DNA of 64,000 nucleotides, from contig NZ_CP092282.1 in the NCBI RefSeq assembly GCF_024972775.1, positions 3,935,525 to 3,999,524 of the forward strand, read 5' to 3'. Position numbers and translations under genes: made by a program. Source of the stretch: Dehalobacter sp. DCM (lineage in GTDB: Bacteria; Bacillota; Desulfitobacteriia; Desulfitobacteriales; Syntrophobotulaceae). Numbering within the stretch: position 1 is the stretch's first letter; each line of letters begins with the position of its first letter. The notes below the pieces were generated by a model. It ran no database searches. It had not been told where the DNA came from and saw nothing but the letters and a program-made list of their open reading frames with translations. Below are positions 1 through 8,602 of the stretch, one piece after another.

Positions 1-286
1 ACGTCCCCATGCTGTTCGGGAACGTGATGATGTAAGTGTCCGTCGTGCCGCTTTCATAGGCTGTATCAATATTACTTTGACCGGTATAGGTTGTGTCATA
101 ATATCCGGTCAGTTCCACCTCTCCGCCATCCTTAAACCCCTGTATAAAGTCCCTGTAACCGGAAGATGAATCCAGGGTTGTGCATTCGATTGTGTCAGCG
201 GATTTTTCTGGCGGCTTGATGTTTGTGAGCCCGCCAATCATTACCGAGTTTATACTAATTGTTGTCCCGAGTCCTCTTTTTGCCAA
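1..286 (-). CDS. Phage major tail (tube) protein, N-terminal part
   Basis: The frame is open from a TTG at 286 to the window edge (95 residues seen). The start is set by the strong ribosome site AAGGAGGGA just upstream; no ATG lies near it. The N-terminus (AKRGLGTTISINS) and the text GYRDFIQGFKDGGEVELTG resemble tail-tube proteins of TP901-1/HK97-like siphoviruses, which polymerise around the tape measure. Position directly after the tail-completion and gp10-type genes supports this. The C-terminal half is missing, so the family call rests on the N-terminal half and context. Confidence 0.6.
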   Translation of the reverse strand, partial: MAKRGLGTTISINSVMIGGLTNIKPPEKSADTIECTTLDSSSGYRDFIQGFKDGGEVELTGYYDTTYTGQSNIDTAYESGTTDTYIITFPNSMGT

Positions 287-298
287 GACTATCCCTCC

Positions 299-685
299 TT
301 ATTCTTCGTAATCTGCGCTTAGACTGATTGTTCCTTTATAGAAATTAACTTGATCTTCAAAGACTTTGCCATCGTCGGTTATTTCCGACTGCTGAATGTA
401 TGGGCCAGAACCGCCGATCTGTCTAAAATCCAAAGTTTCCAGCTTGTCTGTAACGGCCTTTTTTAAGGTTCTAAGGCTTGATACCTCGGTGTGAAATACG
501 TCAACTTGATACTGCGCGTGCACTAGCCCGGCATAGCCGTCTAGGGTCTTAACTCGTTCTATGGCTCCGAGTGTGTAAATTAAATAAGGAACCGAAGTCC
601 CTTTAGGTGCTGCTATTTCAAAGACTTTGTTATCAAGCCCAGTGATTGATGATAATTCAGTTTTTAATCCCTGTTCAAAGTCCAT
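299..685 (-). CDS. Tail completion protein, DUF3168 family
   Basis: 128 residues. The pattern 'PYLIYTLG' near residue 33 and a mixed alpha/beta make-up match DUF3168 (SPP1 gp17-like) proteins, which join the head-tail interface to the tail tube. It lies 4 bases downstream of the gp10-like gene and just upstream of the tail-tube gene, its usual place. The family call is by eye from length, motif and position. Confidence 0.75.
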   Translation of the reverse strand: MDFEQGLKTELSSITGLDNKVFEIAAPKGTSVPYLIYTLGAIERVKTLDGYAGLVHAQYQVDVFHTEVSSLRTLKKAVTDKLETLDFRQIGGSGPYIQQSEITDDGKVFEDQVNFYKGTISLSADYEE

Positions 686-689
686 AGCA

Positions 690-1115
690 TCACCTCAGTT
701 TCTCTAATTCTTCGGCCATGACACGAATCATTAAACCTTTTGCTCTTTCGCTGTTACTGTCTGCAGCTTTTTTCATGTATCTGTATCCAGGATGGTAATG
801 TCCGTATTGGTCTGTCCATCCGTATTCCTGGGATGCTGGATAAAAAGCTCTCTTTCCTGTTTTGCTTATTTTTACAAACCGAGGATCGCTTTTCATAAAT
901 ATCTGATAAACTTTTTTGCCCTTGCGGTATTTCTCAGCCTTTATGGTTATGCCTGATTTTAAGGCTCCTGTTTCGCCAACCGGCGCATTATTCTTCGCTG
1001 TGGTTTTAATAAGGTTTGCTCCTGCTTTTGTAGCTTTTGTCATAACCTTTGCTGGAGCTTTCCCAACCCGTTCAAACAGCACCCGGACTTCTTTTACGCC
1101 TATCACATTGTTCAT
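690..1115 (-). CDS. HK97 gp10-like head-tail protein
   Basis: 141 residues, very basic N-terminal half. The stretch 'NAPVGETGALKSGI' (about residues 43-56) is the hallmark of the HK97 gp10 / phage minor tail family, and a C-terminal 'YGWTDQYGHYHPGYRYM' segment is typical. These proteins sit at the neck where the finished head meets the tail. The start overlaps the upstream head-closure stop by 4 bases (ATGA), implying translational coupling. Confidence 0.82.
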   Translation of the reverse strand: MNNVIGVKEVRVLFERVGKAPAKVMTKATKAGANLIKTTAKNNAPVGETGALKSGITIKAEKYRKGKKVYQIFMKSDPRFVKISKTGKRAFYPASQEYGWTDQYGHYHPGYRYMKKAADSNSERAKGLMIRVMAEELEKLR

Positions 1116-1429
1116 AGCAGTTCCTTACACATCAGGTTTAGTTCGATATGGCGCTCCCCTGGATCAATCAGATACAAAATTTCATAAGCGCGTTCTCCGT
1201 AAAGAATCCGCATATTCGCTTTAATTGAACCGTTATACCTGATATTTACCTTGTGAGATACTTCGGAATTGGCTTGCTGTGCAGCAAAATATTCTCTACC
1301 GGATAATGGGTTGATTGAAGCCCATAATTCAGATACCGTCGGCCATGTGTTGATTGGTTTATCTGAATCATCTTGGCTTACCGGCTGTTGTTTTATGATG
1401 ATTTTTTTATTTAATGTTCCAGGGTTCAT
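1112..1429 (-). CDS. Head closure / head-tail adaptor protein (SPP1 gp16 family)
   Basis: 105 residues beginning 'MNPGTLNKKIIIKQQ', with 'WPTVSELWASINPLSGREYFAAQQ' split around residues 29-52 and 'LYGERAYEILYLIDPGERH' later, the recognisable pattern of phage head-tail joining proteins. It forms the stopper ring that retains packaged DNA. It overlaps the gp10-like gene by 4 bases and follows the connector gene. Confidence 0.82.
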   Translation of the reverse strand: MNPGTLNKKIIIKQQPVSQDDSDKPINTWPTVSELWASINPLSGREYFAAQQANSEVSHKVNIRYNGSIKANMRILYGERAYEILYLIDPGERHIELNLMCKELL

Positions 1430-1437
1430 AGCATCAC

Positions 1438-1944
1438 CTACAATAAATTAACAGAGTGCATTCCGAGAATCGAATCAACAACTCTGTTAATATTGTTTTT
1501 ATCCACATAGAAAGATCGGTTATCGTACATGTCCTGACACAGAACGTACACAGCAATAACAAAATCCTCATAGGCATCAAGCCCAGTAGTATAATCTCCC
1601 GTGAGTTCTGCGCTATCCGCAAGCACTTCAACAAGGTTTATTCTTCCGGTTGCATCATCAAGCAAGTAGTCGGTTGTTTCTGTTATTTCAACACCATCGA
1701 TATATACTGACTCTGTGCCTGGAATTACCGGATAATCCGTGTAGTACTCCTTAGTTTCGCCATCACCTATGGCTATTTCTTCGCCGGTTATCGTTCTTTC
1801 TGATATGCCGGTATAACCTCTGATAAAAGACTTTGCAACTCCGGTTAAGGTTGTTAATTCCGTCTTTTCGGCGGTTGTCATGCTTGCAAAGTCAAGCCGT
1901 AGGTAACTGGCAAGTAATTCGTTTGTTATTTCACTGACTTTCAA
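1438..1944 (-). CDS. Head-tail connector protein (gp6/gp15-like)
   Basis: 168 residues. N- and C-terminal helical parts match phage gp6-like connectors ('YLRLDF' at the start, 'AVYVLCQDMYDNRSF' near the end). Between them sits a beta-rich, acidic insert (about residues 55-105), which makes it longer than the usual ~100 residues; such extended forms are common in Firmicute phages. It stacks below the portal to bridge head and tail. The ribosome site GGAGGGGATAACCC precedes the ATG. Confidence 0.75.
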   Translation of the reverse strand: MKVSEITNELLASYLRLDFASMTTAEKTELTTLTGVAKSFIRGYTGISERTITGEEIAIGDGETKEYYTDYPVIPGTESVYIDGVEITETTDYLLDDATGRINLVEVLADSAELTGDYTTGLDAYEDFVIAVYVLCQDMYDNRSFYVDKNNINRVVDSILGMHSVNLL

Positions 1945-1958
1945 GGGTTATCCCCTCC

Positions 1959-2411
1959 TTATGATGCGGCAAGCACAACCCCACCAATGTTCAAGGCTAC
2001 TTCCCAAGTGTTAGTTGCTTTGTAAACAAGCACTAGGGCCTCTCCTACTGCATCGAATGTTGCCTTGATATTTAGTCCTGATAGCTTTACGTTAGTGCCA
2101 CCGGTCACAACGACACTGCCGCTTGTGAGCGTATCAATGCGTATGATAGCAACCTCTCCAGGAGAAGGAGCCGCCAAAGACATATCTGCAATGCCTGTGC
2201 CTCCAGTGATGACGCTTAACCCATTTGTGAGGCATGCTTTTTTCCCGGTTGTTCCATCGAGCGCGGCAACTGTAAGGCCAGTTAGCTTTGCCAGAATTGC
2301 CGCTTTATCCACGCCTGCAAGTGAAAATTTGCCACCGGACGCAATATCAATTTCACCGCCGATGACGGTTTTTGCACCGCCTTGCTCGGTGTAGTTTGGT
2401 ACATTACTCAT
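1959..2411 (-). CDS. Putative head fiber / capsid decoration protein
   Basis: 150 residues, rich in Gly, Ala, Thr and Val, almost no aromatic residues. The N-terminal 'NYTEQGGAKTVIGGEIDI' resembles proteins called phage head fiber in Clostridium and Bacillus phages. Its slot between major capsid and connector genes is where decoration or fiber genes are found. The function is inferred from this pattern and location. Confidence 0.5.
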   Translation of the reverse strand: MSNVPNYTEQGGAKTVIGGEIDIASGGKFSLAGVDKAAILAKLTGLTVAALDGTTGKKACLTNGLSVITGGTGIADMSLAAPSPGEVAIIRIDTLTSGSVVVTGGTNVKLSGLNIKATFDAVGEALVLVYKATNTWEVALNIGGVVLAAS

Positions 2412-2467
2412 GATCTTCCCTCACTTTCATAAAATAAGGGCGGCTTTTACACCGCCCTATCGTTTAT

Positions 2468-3625
2468 TTATACGGACATTACTAAAGTGGCTAGTTTTTG
2501 ATTGTCGATTACATCGGAATCAAATTCAAACCAGGAAACAATACCTACCGCGTGCATCGTAGCATACTTTTCATTCAGTATCTGCATTTCGATGTTTTGA
2601 CGCATGTTCACAGCAAGGCCTGAATAATCACCGTAAAGAACTGCTTTTGCCGCGCTTCCAATCGCCGGCATATTGTCGGAAAGATAAACAGGTTTTCCCA
2701 ACAAAGTAAAAGGAGTTTGCCCAGTAAAGCTGTCCTGGATAAGATATTTTCCATCTCCATATTTTAGCTTACGGATTGCGGTAAATGTAGCCGGAGCCAT
2801 TGTCCAACACGCGTTAGCCTGATGAACCGTGGGAATTTTTGCCTGTAAATCAATGAGGTTATCGGCGGTAATTGCTGAAATAGAACCAGCGTTCATAGTA
2901 TTTGTGGTCGATAAAGCACCTTCTGCTTTGTCTGTAGTTCCATTGAGCAATTCATCTTCAAGGAATAAGGCAATTTTGGTTCCCATTTCCTTGATAATGA
3001 AGCTTACAACATCAATATCAGAGTTGTTGATAACAGATTTTCCGATAAGTGTCAGCGCCCCGGCAAGGAATCCAGAAAGATCAACCGACGTGAACGCACC
3101 GGCATCGGCTGTAATATCCGTGAATTCATCCTGATAGCCTACTGTAATGTCATGCGTGGTGTTTGCAAGTCCGTAAACAGGGACTTTCAGTGTTCCTTTC
3201 ACGCTGAACATAGTAGCCCTGGCAAATATCGGGGACATTTCTTTTACAGTAGAAATGACGCGGTTTACAATGCTTGTCGGGATTACCGCTCCGTTGTTTG
3301 CAATCGTGAAATTCTGCTCACCAGAACGAACTTCAACCGGCATTCCGCATTCTTTACGGATGAAATTAGCAAAAGCTCTTTCTTCCAGAACTTCTGCCCT
3401 TTCTTCGGTTTTTTCTTCTTTGAATTCTTTCTTTTCTGTTGCACGCGCTCTTTCTTCCCTGGCGATAGTCGCGTCAATGTCCTTGATGGCCTGTTCTGCG
3501 GCATCAAATTTGGTGATTTCTTCCGCTGTCATTGCTCTTTGTTCGGTGTCGGCTTTGGTTACATAGCTGTCCATTTCAGTCTGCAGCTCTGCTCTTTTCT
3601 CGATAAGTGCTTTAAGATTTTTCAT
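2468..3625 (-). CDS. Major capsid protein, HK97 fold with delta domain
   Basis: 385 residues. Residues 1 to about 85 are a highly charged coiled coil (Lys/Glu rich, 'RAELQTEMDSYVTKADTEQ'), the delta domain that scaffolds assembly and is removed by the protease encoded just upstream. The rest has the HK97-fold order, with 'NNGAVIPTSIVNRVI' after the delta domain and 'WTMAPATFTAIRKLKYGDG' in the A/P domains. It builds the icosahedral shell. A 15-base gap separates it from the protease gene. Confidence 0.92.
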   Translation of the reverse strand: MKNLKALIEKRAELQTEMDSYVTKADTEQRAMTAEEITKFDAAEQAIKDIDATIAREERARATEKKEFKEEKTEERAEVLEERAFANFIRKECGMPVEVRSGEQNFTIANNGAVIPTSIVNRVISTVKEMSPIFARATMFSVKGTLKVPVYGLANTTHDITVGYQDEFTDITADAGAFTSVDLSGFLAGALTLIGKSVINNSDIDVVSFIIKEMGTKIALFLEDELLNGTTDKAEGALSTTNTMNAGSISAITADNLIDLQAKIPTVHQANACWTMAPATFTAIRKLKYGDGKYLIQDSFTGQTPFTLLGKPVYLSDNMPAIGSAAKAVLYGDYSGLAVNMRQNIEMQILNEKYATMHAVGIVSWFEFDSDVIDNQKLATLVMSV

Positions 3626-3640
3626 ATCTTTTTGATCCTC

Positions 3641-4237
3641 CTATTTTTTAATTTCATTGATTCTGGCTTTATAAGCCGAATTATCAAAAAGTGGAGTTGC
3701 GCTTTTTGTTTCGCACTCCACAATTTTCACGGGATCTTCAAATGCCCGGCTCTCTATTTCATCTGTTTGATCATCAGCTCGCATCTCAATCGATGTGGCT
3801 GCATAGAACGGCGTTTTGTTTACGACCAGAGTTATATGATCTAGGTCTAAGCCGCTTATTCGTCTTAACGGAATAGAATCAGCTCGTTCTTCGATGTTGT
3901 CAACGATGTTTTTCATACCGAAAGACCAGCCTTTTAATTTACCCGCTCTGGCTTCTTCAATTGTTTGCTCATCCGTTACCATTGCATCAGCATGTAAGCC
4001 AATTGCGTCCTCATATAGCGTTAGACTTCCTGATCTCGTTTCTGCCAAGATAAAACTCTCATGATCCTTTGTCATCGTCACGTTATCAACGCGCTCTAAA
4101 GCTTTTTCAAATGCTCTAGGCTCAATGACTTCGATAACTTTTTTGCCCTTGCCGGTGATTACCGGTCTGCTCATTTTTTCGGTAACGTTGACGTACCCGG
4201 AAATATGAAGCCCATCAGCTCTGATTTCAACTTTCAT
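3641..4237 (-). CDS. Prohead maturation protease (HK97 family, S78)
   Basis: 198 residues. His59 in 'TKDHE' and Ser105 in 'KGWSFGM' match the catalytic His and Ser of herpesvirus-type prohead proteases. It cleaves the delta domain of the capsid protein encoded next. It overlaps the portal stop by 11 bases, the usual portal-protease-capsid order. The C-terminal tail is acidic and probably self-cleaved. Confidence 0.9.
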   Translation of the reverse strand: MKVEIRADGLHISGYVNVTEKMSRPVITGKGKKVIEVIEPRAFEKALERVDNVTMTKDHESFILAETRSGSLTLYEDAIGLHADAMVTDEQTIEEARAGKLKGWSFGMKNIVDNIEERADSIPLRRISGLDLDHITLVVNKTPFYAATSIEMRADDQTDEIESRAFEDPVKIVECETKSATPLFDNSAYKARINEIKK

Positions 4238-5450
4238 CCTTATTCACCACCTCCCCTCCGCCTGATGTATCAGTTATTTGCTTAGTATTTGGCGTAAAAT
4301 ATGTCTTTGCCTTAATGTCATAGATTACATCAGCTAGATTCATTGAGATGACATCCATGCCCTCAATCTTTTCGTCATCCTCCTGGAATCTGATCTCATT
4401 ACGGGTTTTCCAGCCGTTTTTTACGGCAATTTCATAGGCCTGATAACGCTCTAGTAGGCCGCCTTTAAGCAATTCTTTAGTATCAAACGCCCAATAAAAA
4501 ACGCCCTTCTCTTTTTCGAGCAGGAAGTCTTTATTTAATGCGCATTGGATTGTGATCATCAAAGGTATCGCGGCCAACTTAGCAAGACTTGACATGTCTA
4601 ATTCTGTTGCTGTGCCGCTTATTAGCGCGGGCGAAACATGGAATATTTTGCTCAATTCGCTTGAATTTGTCGTTTTGTTCTCGTTAAGCTGCATCTCTAC
4701 CGATGTATTAGATGATTCCTGAAAGTCAATGCCGTCATTGAGAACCACGACATTTTCTTCATTGTTGCCATAAAGTTTCTTATATGCTGCTTTTAAAGCG
4801 TCCATTGCCGGATCGGTTAATTTCTTAGCAGACTTCAAGAACCCCTTTTTATTGCCGCCTTTTTTGACTAAGTTGCTTTCAAAAACCAATGATTCATAAG
4901 CAACCTCAATAATTTTACTGTGATCTGCGGTTATTGGTGTGCCACTTGCTCCATCCTTTGTATTGCGGAGTATCTTGATAAAATCAAATGGCTTGTACGA
5001 CTTACCATTAACCATAATGTCATAGTCTTTGAATATTGGATCTGTGTTTTTCTGGATTGTCACATATGTTTCATCAACATAATGCAGGCTTTTATATTTG
5101 CCTTTCGCTTTGTTAATATAGGCATATCCGCCTTTACCAAGAAAATAATCTCTGACTATGGCTTTCCAGAACTCGTTTGCATTGAGCGTATCGCCGGTAT
5201 CGTCATTAAGCAGTACGGTTCTGACATCGCCTTTTACTTCTTCCGCTTGTCCATCGCCCTCTTTATAGAGTTTTAATGGCGTACTAGCGATTGTTTCGGC
5301 TATTAAGCTAATGGCCCCGGCCACTGTAGGTATCTGCATCGCAGTCGATTTTGTCACGCTTGTTGTGCCTAACAATGCTTGCAATAATGGATCTTCAAAT
5401 GATACTTCCTCGGCTCGTTCCTCTTTCTTTTTTCTGCTGAATAACCCCAC
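4227..5450 (-). CDS. Portal protein, HK97 family
   Basis: 407 residues from a GTG at 5450. This start is chosen over an upstream ATG at 5495 because AAAGGAGGTGAAAAC lies directly before the GTG and the longer form would overlap the terminase end. The protein starts 'GLFSRKKKEERAEEVSFEDP', like HK97 portals, and contains 'TSVTKSTAMQIPTVAGAISL' and a long helical C-terminal half. Twelve copies form the ring through which DNA enters and leaves the head. It partners with the terminase encoded upstream. Confidence 0.92.
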   Translation of the reverse strand: MGLFSRKKKEERAEEVSFEDPLLQALLGTTSVTKSTAMQIPTVAGAISLIAETIASTPLKLYKEGDGQAEEVKGDVRTVLLNDDTGDTLNANEFWKAIVRDYFLGKGGYAYINKAKGKYKSLHYVDETYVTIQKNTDPIFKDYDIMVNGKSYKPFDFIKILRNTKDGASGTPITADHSKIIEVAYESLVFESNLVKKGGNKKGFLKSAKKLTDPAMDALKAAYKKLYGNNEENVVVLNDGIDFQESSNTSVEMQLNENKTTNSSELSKIFHVSPALISGTATELDMSSLAKLAAIPLMITIQCALNKDFLLEKEKGVFYWAFDTKELLKGGLLERYQAYEIAVKNGWKTRNEIRFQEDDEKIEGMDVISMNLADVIYDIKAKTYFTPNTKQITDTSGGGEVVNKDES

Positions 5451-5463
5451 GTTTTCACCTCCT

Positions 5464-7161
5464 TTACGTTTGCGCCACAAATACATCTGAACCAAACAGC
5501 ATATCTTGTTGCAATAAATAAGTCGCGTTAATTAACGCGACCACCATATCAACCTTACCGGCTGATTTTTTCTTATTTACGTATTTGTTCAGGTTCGTGT
5601 CCTCGGTACATCGTGCATTTTGAAAGTTTATTTCAAGCATTAGGTTTTCGTCATACCTAAACATTTTTTTAAGAATATATTCTTTCAAAAGCTTTGTCGG
5701 CATGTGTAAAACACTTGAATGTTGCTTAATTTCAACGCACTCTAATGTCTGTTCTTCGAGTTTTTGAACGGTGCTTATAGCGTTGTACCGGTCATATCCA
5801 ACCTGAATAATTTCCACACCGTAAACAGCTTCTAACGATAAAATAAAGTTCTCTACAAAGCTATAATCAATAACCTCATCCCCGCATTCAAAGCACGCGC
5901 CCTGCCTAATTAACCGGTTATAATCGACATTTTCTTTTTTGCTTTTGAGATCCTTTTTGTCTTTTGGGATGAATCCCCATACTTTACCAAAGATTTTCCC
6001 TTTATGCTCTGTTACCATAGCTACAGAGGTATTATCATCCGTCTGTGATAAATCAAGGCCAAGATAAACGCGTTTCCCTTTCCAAAACGCCAAATCTTCT
6101 TTAATTTTGCACTCTCTTACTTTTGTTATTTCAATGTATCCCTCAACACCAAGCCCTTTATACTTGATGTTGTTGTGCTTACAAAGGTAATTCTCGCGCT
6201 TATTTTCATACAAAATAGCCATAGTTCGCATGTCTTTGATGGCATCAAAAATGTAGTCATGCGCCGCGGCTACTGGGTTTGACTGATAAATAACCAGGTC
6301 ATCAGTCTGCCATTTGTCATCTTTTAAAAACTCATCGTCCGGTTCATACAAAAGGGAGAATCGGCGCTTGTTGTCTGCAAGTCCATCAAGAATTTTTTTA
6401 GATATATCAATCTCATCAATCATCCCGTTATCGTCGTTAGGGTATTGGGTGCTGATGATGATACCAAGTTTATTAAATAGGGTGATCTGAGATGACCTCA
6501 TGGCTTCTATGGGGTAACTGTCCATCGCCCCGGCTTCATCAGCTAAGAAAGCATTGGCTAACTTACCGTCCATCTTATCCTCAGAGTAAGCAAGTGGCGT
6601 GTACTCACTGTCTGTAAGCAAGCACCGGATTTCACTTCTTAACAGCTTGAATACTCCGTCATCAGCCAGCGCAGGGCTTACTTTGATGATCTTTTTAATG
6701 GCGATTTGTAATTCCTTTGATAACTTTAAGTCTGGAGCTACAGAAAAGAACCGCGAGAACTGCGGATCGGTCAGCATGAGCAATATGAAAATAACCGCTG
6801 CATTGAAGGTCTTGAAGTTCTTTCGGCTGATCTCCAACAAAGCAGTTATATAATACCGGATATCTATGTTCTTATCGTTGCGTAGCTTTGTGCAAAGTGT
6901 TGCGGTAATCAATAGCCATGCATAATCTTCTAGCCCGTCATACATCGAGCATTTTAAGTCCGGGTGAACCATTAGCTTGAGTATCTTACAGATACGTTTG
7001 AATGTATTTTCATCAACGTATGCTTCTTGATCGTTACCGTCAACTATATCGAGCCATGATTGCGCCTGCAGTTTAACATATCTGCCGACCTTGCGATTAT
7101 CCGTTGGTAAGCACCATTGAGCATAAGTATAAGCACGGGATTCTCTTATGGAATCAACCAT
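5464..7161 (-). CDS. terL: Terminase large subunit
   Basis: 565 residues. The ATPase half has a P-loop-like 'ISRKNFKT' (111-118), odd in having Phe where Gly normally precedes the Lys, and Walker B 'AFLADEAG' (204-211, Asp208-Glu209). The nuclease half has the RNase-H-like acidic residues Asp370 ('GLDLS'), Asp457 ('GYDRYN') and a late 'KVDMVVAL'. It powers DNA packaging into the prohead and cuts the concatemer. It overlaps the small subunit gene by 8 bases. Confidence 0.93.
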   Translation of the reverse strand: MVDSIRESRAYTYAQWCLPTDNRKVGRYVKLQAQSWLDIVDGNDQEAYVDENTFKRICKILKLMVHPDLKCSMYDGLEDYAWLLITATLCTKLRNDKNIDIRYYITALLEISRKNFKTFNAAVIFILLMLTDPQFSRFFSVAPDLKLSKELQIAIKKIIKVSPALADDGVFKLLRSEIRCLLTDSEYTPLAYSEDKMDGKLANAFLADEAGAMDSYPIEAMRSSQITLFNKLGIIISTQYPNDDNGMIDEIDISKKILDGLADNKRRFSLLYEPDDEFLKDDKWQTDDLVIYQSNPVAAAHDYIFDAIKDMRTMAILYENKRENYLCKHNNIKYKGLGVEGYIEITKVRECKIKEDLAFWKGKRVYLGLDLSQTDDNTSVAMVTEHKGKIFGKVWGFIPKDKKDLKSKKENVDYNRLIRQGACFECGDEVIDYSFVENFILSLEAVYGVEIIQVGYDRYNAISTVQKLEEQTLECVEIKQHSSVLHMPTKLLKEYILKKMFRYDENLMLEINFQNARCTEDTNLNKYVNKKKSAGKVDMVVALINATYLLQQDMLFGSDVFVAQT

Positions 7162-7705
7162 CTTTTAACGCTTCCAGTAAGGCGTTTGATGACTTTTCTT
7201 CTTTCTTTGGTATGCTCCGGAGTGCTGCAGCGATTGTCATCACGTTTTCTTTTTCGATATCTAATAGCATTTTGCGCTTGGCCTGGACTTGCCTATCCAA
7301 GTTGATGATAGTTGTCTGCATATTGTGTTTCATTTTATAGTAAGCACTCAGCGACATCTCTTCGTTTTCAATTAGCCGCTCTTTATCTCTGGTCAATTCT
7401 TCGATGTCTCTATAAAACGATTCCCTCTTTTCCTCAAAGTCAACGCATTCAGCACACATCAGGCAATATCTATTTATGACGTTTTCGTGAATCGCATCGT
7501 TCTTACCAATAGTGGCAAGCAATTCATTCAGCCGCTTAAATTCTTTATAGGCTACCGGATTATTTTTTATTTCAGGGCGGGCCTTTATTGTTGTGCCGGT
7601 TGAGAGTGCCTCTTCGCCTTTTTTGCGCTGCTTCAGTTCCTTTTTTGTGCGGTGCGACTTTTTCTCTGATGTCAAAACCGTAAAAGGCTTTGGCGGTGTT
7701 GGCAT
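7154..7705 (-). CDS. terS: Terminase small subunit (P27-like)
   Basis: 183 residues from the ATG at 7705; AAAGGAG lies 9 bases upstream, whereas a TTG at 7714 touches the Shine-Dalgarno and is unlikely. The basic N-terminus 'MPTPPKPFTVLTSEKKSHRTKKELKQRKKGE' (first 20 residues proline- and lysine-rich) and helical remainder fit P27-type small terminases that recognise the pac/cos site. It precedes terL with an 8-base overlap. Confidence 0.8.
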   Translation of the reverse strand: MPTPPKPFTVLTSEKKSHRTKKELKQRKKGEEALSTGTTIKARPEIKNNPVAYKEFKRLNELLATIGKNDAIHENVINRYCLMCAECVDFEEKRESFYRDIEELTRDKERLIENEEMSLSAYYKMKHNMQTTIINLDRQVQAKRKMLLDIEKENVMTIAAALRSIPKKEEKSSNALLEALKDG

Positions 7706-7792
7706 TATTCTCAACTCCTTTCAAAATCTGATGTGGGAACATTTTATCTTCAAGCCTGCACAGTCGGTGTACAGCGTTTCAAATTATTCAAT

Positions 7793-8191
7793 TCATAGGG
7801 TAGGGGGGTATATTATTCTTTCTTGTTCAGCAATAATTTTCAATATCTCATCCTTTGGTATCTCTCCGCGCTCTGCCATCTCATGATGTCTTTCGCATAT
7901 CGTTATTAGATTGTCGTTGTCTAAACGCTTATCAAAGTCCTGCTCTAATGGTATAGCATGATGTACTTCGAGATCGTCATATGTGTATTGTGTATGAGTG
8001 TCATATAACTTACGGATGCATACCTGACATAAATACTTATCCCTTTGTCTTATCTCTTCTCTTTTGTTCTGCCATACTTTTGTTGATCTGAATTTATCTT
8101 TGTCGTTCCCTTGTTTCTTACGTTGTGGTTTCTTACCGCAATCATGTTTGGTATCATGGATACGGTTACAATATTTGCAGGATTTCAGCAT
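7793..8191 (-). CDS. HNH endonuclease beside the terminase
   Basis: 132 residues from the ATG at 8191, whose TAATG overlap with the upstream small gene and AGGTGAGG ribosome site decide the start. Two Zn-binding CxxC pairs (CKYC near the N-terminus, CQVC mid-protein) and the HNH core 'LEVHHAIPLEQ ... DNDNLITICERHHEM' are present. In HK97-like phages an HNH nuclease next to the terminase is needed for cos cleavage during packaging; that role is inferred here. Confidence 0.9.
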   Translation of the reverse strand: MLKSCKYCNRIHDTKHDCGKKPQRKKQGNDKDKFRSTKVWQNKREEIRQRDKYLCQVCIRKLYDTHTQYTYDDLEVHHAIPLEQDFDKRLDNDNLITICERHHEMAERGEIPKDEILKIIAEQERIIYPPTL

Positions 8192-8346
8192 TACCTCACC
8201 TGCCTCCACCGTCTCCCTACGCGCCTGTATGCTGAGTGCGTCATCATCTTAGCTATCTCTCTTGTACTTATCTTTTCACCGCACATCGCCATTAACTTAG
8301 CGTATACGATTGGTTGATGCTCTTTTATATATTGGCCTATTGTCAT
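8191..8346 (-). CDS. Small phage protein coupled to HNH gene
   Basis: 51 residues (MTIGQYIKEHQPIVYAKLMA...). AAAGGAGT precedes the ATG and the stop shares bases with the HNH start (TAATG), so the two are translationally coupled. The middle part 'EKISTREIAKMM' looks like a short helix-turn-helix and the C-terminus is very Arg-rich (RRVGRRWRQVR), suggesting nucleic-acid binding. I do not recognise the family. Confidence 0.7.
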   Translation of the reverse strand: MTIGQYIKEHQPIVYAKLMAMCGEKISTREIAKMMTHSAYRRVGRRWRQVR

Positions 8347-8397
8347 ATGGCAATGTACTCCTTTGCAAATTTATTTTAAAATTATCTATTTACCCTA

Positions 8398-8426
8398 TTG
8401 ACATGTACTGTATATTGCAGTACAAT
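8398..8426 (+). promoter_or_regulatory. SigA-type promoter of the rightward micro-operon
   Basis: TTGACA (8398-8403), 17-base spacer, TACAAT (8421-8426), followed about 36 bases later by GGAGG and the first micro-gene. This is near-perfect consensus and points rightward, opposite to all neighbouring late genes. Confidence 0.85.
8404..8424. promoter_or_regulatory. Palindromic operator inside the micro-operon promoter
   Basis: TGTACTG, 7 bases, CAGTACA: a perfect 7-bp inverted repeat occupying the spacer between -35 and -10 and running into the -10. A protein bound here would block the promoter. The ribbon-helix-helix protein encoded by the second gene of the operon is an obvious candidate autorepressor (inference). 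Confidence 0.7.
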
Positions 8427-8461
8427 ATAATCAAGAATTAAAACATTGGAGGTATAATTCA

Positions 8462-8602
8462 ATGACTAAAAAAGAAGCTGTTCAAATCGCTGCACAACAT
8501 CTTTTTAACTTCGTAGATTCTGCCGATGTATGGGAAGATGACGTTTACCAAGATTATGTTGAGGCATTAAATAAACTTGGATATACAAAGGATGGTGATT
8601 AA
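8462..8602 (+). CDS. Micro-protein 1 of rightward operon, acidic
   Basis: 46 residues, acidic (MTKKEAVQIAAQHLFNFVDS..., ending YTKDGD), predicted mostly helical. GGAGG lies 12 bases before the ATG. Its stop is directly followed by the ATG of the next gene (TAAATG). Function unknown. It is first in a three-gene unit with its own promoter and terminator. Confidence 0.75.
   Translation: MTKKEAVQIAAQHLFNFVDSADVWEDDVYQDYVEALNKLGYTKDGD

Noticed and set aside
916-1224. Rightward open frames opposite phage structural genes (also 2065-2394, 3152-3844)
   Set aside because: Antisense shadows of well-supported leftward head genes, without ribosome sites or credible protein sequence.
5451-5495. Upstream ATG for the portal gene
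   Set aside because: The sequence before it has no ribosome site, while AAAGGAGGTGAAAAC fits the GTG at 5450.
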